From positions 4,278,001 through 4,342,000 of the forward strand of contig NZ_PGER01000001.1 of the NCBI RefSeq assembly GCF_002797935.1: a stretch of 64,000 nt of DNA, read 5' to 3'. Under the pieces are notes generated by a model, which saw only the letters and a list, made by a program, of their open reading frames with translations, did no database searches and had not been told where the DNA came from. The position numbers and the translations under genes were made by a program. Below, piece by piece: positions 62,269 through 64,000 of the stretch (position 1 is its first letter; each line of letters starts with the position of its first letter). This DNA is from Flavobacterium sp. 1. GTDB taxonomy: Bacteria > Bacteroidota > Bacteroidia > Flavobacteriales > Flavobacteriaceae.

Positions 62269-63843
62269 TCAACTCCAATTGCAGATTAGATACTCTTCCA
62301 TCCATGGGGTTTTGACCATCCCTATGCCCCAGGGAAGTTGTTCCAGTAGTATGTCAAACCCTTTTTCTTCCACCCATAATTCAAAACGGAACTCGCTTTG
62401 AATTACGATTTTACCATTTCTTTGCAAAAAGGATTCTTGCAAAGCTTCTACAGAGGATTTTTGCATTACTTTCCAATGTTCAGAAACGGCTTGTAACAAA
62501 CTATAACATTTTTCTTTTTCTTTTTTTGTAATTTTCAATTGGGCGTTCACCACATTTTCCAGTAGAAATCCGCATAGAATTTTATTTAAAAACAATTCAT
62601 TTTCAAAACTTTTTTCCTGACCTGTAATCATAAATTGGGTCAATAAAACAGCCTTGTGCTGATTCATTTTCGTGGTCCAAATATCATTTTTACACAAGTT
62701 CAATTGTTCAAATAATGATTGTAAAAATGGATGTAAAATAACCAAACCTGCATTAGTTATAAATTGCGTTTCGCTTATATTGATACTTTTTGATTTTGTA
62801 ACTTCTGGGCTTTCATCAAAAGTATAATCATTTGATTTTTCTATTATTTCTATGAAATCATTCTTCAATGAATTTGGAGTATCACTTCTTTTTAAACTTT
62901 CGATAAAAAAACTCATTTCTTGAAAAACAGCTTTGTTGTCGGTTTTACTATTAGTGTTTATGATTTTAAAAATTGCTCTCATTTCATCCAATGAAATTGC
63001 CCAATGTTTTGAAGATAATTCAATGAAGTTTTTAAAAAGAATAGATTTCGAATTAGACTTTTTTTGAATGTAGTTTGTCCATTCTATTAATTCAAGCCAT
63101 TGTAATACGAAAGCTTTGTTTGTTTTGAATAGCTGTTTAAATTGTTTTAATTCATACAAATTGCTTTCTTGATTTTGAAGAATTTCTTGGAAATGAGAAA
63201 CTGAAATTAATTTGAAACCCAGTAAAGAATTAATACTCTTCTTTTTAAAAAAAACTGAGATAGAAAAAATCCATCGTTCAAAACAGATTATATCTTCAGT
63301 TAGATTTTTAATAAGTTCTTCTAGAAATTCATTTGTGATTTCTATTTTAGAAACAATTTCAGTTAGATTTTTAGAAATAGAATTTTCTGCCAAAACACCT
63401 GTTTTTAAAAAATGAAACAACAAAAAACTTAGATGTTGTTCTTTAGTAGTAAAACCTTTTTGTGCAATGTTATGATTGTTACGATTATTAATTTTAAAGA
63501 GGGAAGTATTGTTTTTTAGGTATTCTTCAATTTGCAGTAAAGAATGGTTGTTAGCATTATCAATCTCAAAAAGAGGAATGTTGTTCTTTAGGTATTCTTC
63601 GATTTGCAGTAAAGAATGATGCACCAGTTCATTTTTCCAATTTTTTCTCGACAAATCAGGCAGTTCAAGTGCAATTAAATCTGTGTTCCAAGTGTGCTTG
63701 TCAACGGCATATTTATCGAATAAAATTTCGAGTTTTGGATAAAATTGGTTCTCCAACAATGAACTCAATTGATTTTGTATTTCTTTTCCAAAACTTGGAG
63801 AAGAACACTGAATATCAAAGGTATGTTGTTGGAGTAAATGCAT
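62269..63843 (-). CDS. Contractile injection system tape-measure protein (Afp14-like)
   Basis: A 524-residue protein with the family start LQQHTFDIQCSSPSFGKEIQNQLSSLLENQFYPKLEILFDKY, and the end GRIVIQSEFRFELWVEEKGFDILLEQLPWGIGMVKTPWMEEYLICNW-type segment. It is Lys/Asn-rich and helical in the middle. A short internal duplication is visible near residues 78-115 (SLLQIEEYLKNN twice). In eCIS it sets tube length. The ATG is 3 bp from the upstream gene's stop. Confidence 0.85.
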   Translation of the reverse strand: MHLLQQHTFDIQCSSPSFGKEIQNQLSSLLENQFYPKLEILFDKYAVDKHTWNTDLIALELPDLSRKNWKNELVHHSLLQIEEYLKNNIPLFEIDNANNHSLLQIEEYLKNNTSLFKINNRNNHNIAQKGFTTKEQHLSFLLFHFLKTGVLAENSISKNLTEIVSKIEITNEFLEELIKNLTEDIICFERWIFSISVFFKKKSINSLLGFKLISVSHFQEILQNQESNLYELKQFKQLFKTNKAFVLQWLELIEWTNYIQKKSNSKSILFKNFIELSSKHWAISLDEMRAIFKIINTNSKTDNKAVFQEMSFFIESLKRSDTPNSLKNDFIEIIEKSNDYTFDESPEVTKSKSINISETQFITNAGLVILHPFLQSLFEQLNLCKNDIWTTKMNQHKAVLLTQFMITGQEKSFENELFLNKILCGFLLENVVNAQLKITKKEKEKCYSLLQAVSEHWKVMQKSSVEALQESFLQRNGKIVIQSEFRFELWVEEKGFDILLEQLPWGIGMVKTPWMEEYLICNWS

Positions 63844-63846
63844 TTG

Positions 63847-64000
63847 CTATAATTTAATGTTAGGTTTTGGGCAATGAATTGCAATAGAAGTGAAAATCTG
63901 ATCGCCATTAAAAAGGTTGTCATTGATTTCTTGGCTTTCGATTTTAATAGAAAATAAATCTTTTGTTATAAAAAAACTTAAACTCCCCACTCTAAATTTT
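63847..64000 (-). CDS. C-terminal end of a further eCIS-locus gene (partial)
   Basis: An open frame runs off the right edge and stops at 63847-63849. About 51 residues are visible (FRVGSLSFFITKDLF, ESQEINDNLFNGDQIFTSIAIHC). It ends 3 bp before the tape-measure ATG, so the genes are one transcript. The fragment is too short to name; an eCIS structural component is likely from position. Confidence 0.7.
   Translation of the reverse strand, partial: KFRVGSLSFFITKDLFSIKIESQEINDNLFNGDQIFTSIAIHCPKPNIKL

Overview
The window looks like a chromosomal segment of a Flavobacterium-type bacterium (Bacteroidota, Flavobacteriia). Reasons: AT-rich DNA; Bacteroidota promoter boxes (TAnnTTTG, twice with TTG 19 nt upstream); a complete Bat operon; a PorZ-like protein with a type IX secretion C-terminal signal; SufBCD; and several flavobacterial outer-membrane or lipoprotein families. 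I saw no rRNA or tRNA genes and no CRISPR array.

Layout. 1-2.4 kb: end of sufB, then sufC and sufD (Fe-S cluster assembly). 2.6-19.3 kb: mostly single housekeeping or accessory genes (Uma2 nuclease, lipoprotein, a D-lactate-dehydrogenase-type flavoprotein split into two genes, ACT-domain protein, YraN, S66 peptidase, EEP hydrolase, trypsin-like protease, CpdP-type phosphodiesterase, ALDH7, ApaH-like phosphatase, AlbA_2 protein, DUF4382 lipoprotein), ending in a decayed aldo/keto reductase. 19.5-29.2 kb: moxR-DUF58-membrane protein-batA-[GxxExxY gene]-batB-batC-batD-batE. 29.3-35.4 kb: cvpA, pheS, gpsA, yqhD-like, and a frameshifted DJ-1/PfpI gene divergent from a LysR regulator.

36.5-41.8 kb: an NAD-centred operon: nrtR (Nudix regulator), a divergent PRPP-synthetase-like gene, a NADAR gene, a RES-domain gene, kptA and a nicotinamide phosphoribosyltransferase. 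Three matching 21-bp operator palindromes lie upstream of nrtR, over its stop codon and over the promoter of the prs-like gene. The genes pair enzymes expected to release ADP-ribose products with enzymes that could rebuild NAD+. This is the best candidate for an under-described system here.

41.8-55.5 kb: nadD, gmk and yicC on the minus strand, with a four-helix-bundle gene enclosed by a perfect 31-bp inverted repeat, then a frameshifted secreted protein, ArsC-like, DinB, a trans-sulfuration enzyme, gdhA, lgt, porZ-like and recO. 55.5-64 kb: the effector end of an extracellular contractile injection system (eCIS), all on the minus strand: tape-measure protein, three DUF4157-headed effectors (one a pseudogene), an AAA+ ATPase and a peptidoglycan-binding hydrolase.

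A recurring theme is intergenic hairpins made of short repeated words. Two of them enclose small genes (GxxExxY, a PD-(D/E)xK-like protein, and the four-helix-bundle protein), each inside or beside an operon. Several genes are interrupted by single-base losses in homopolymers. These could be sequencing errors, phase variation, ribosomal slippage or decay.
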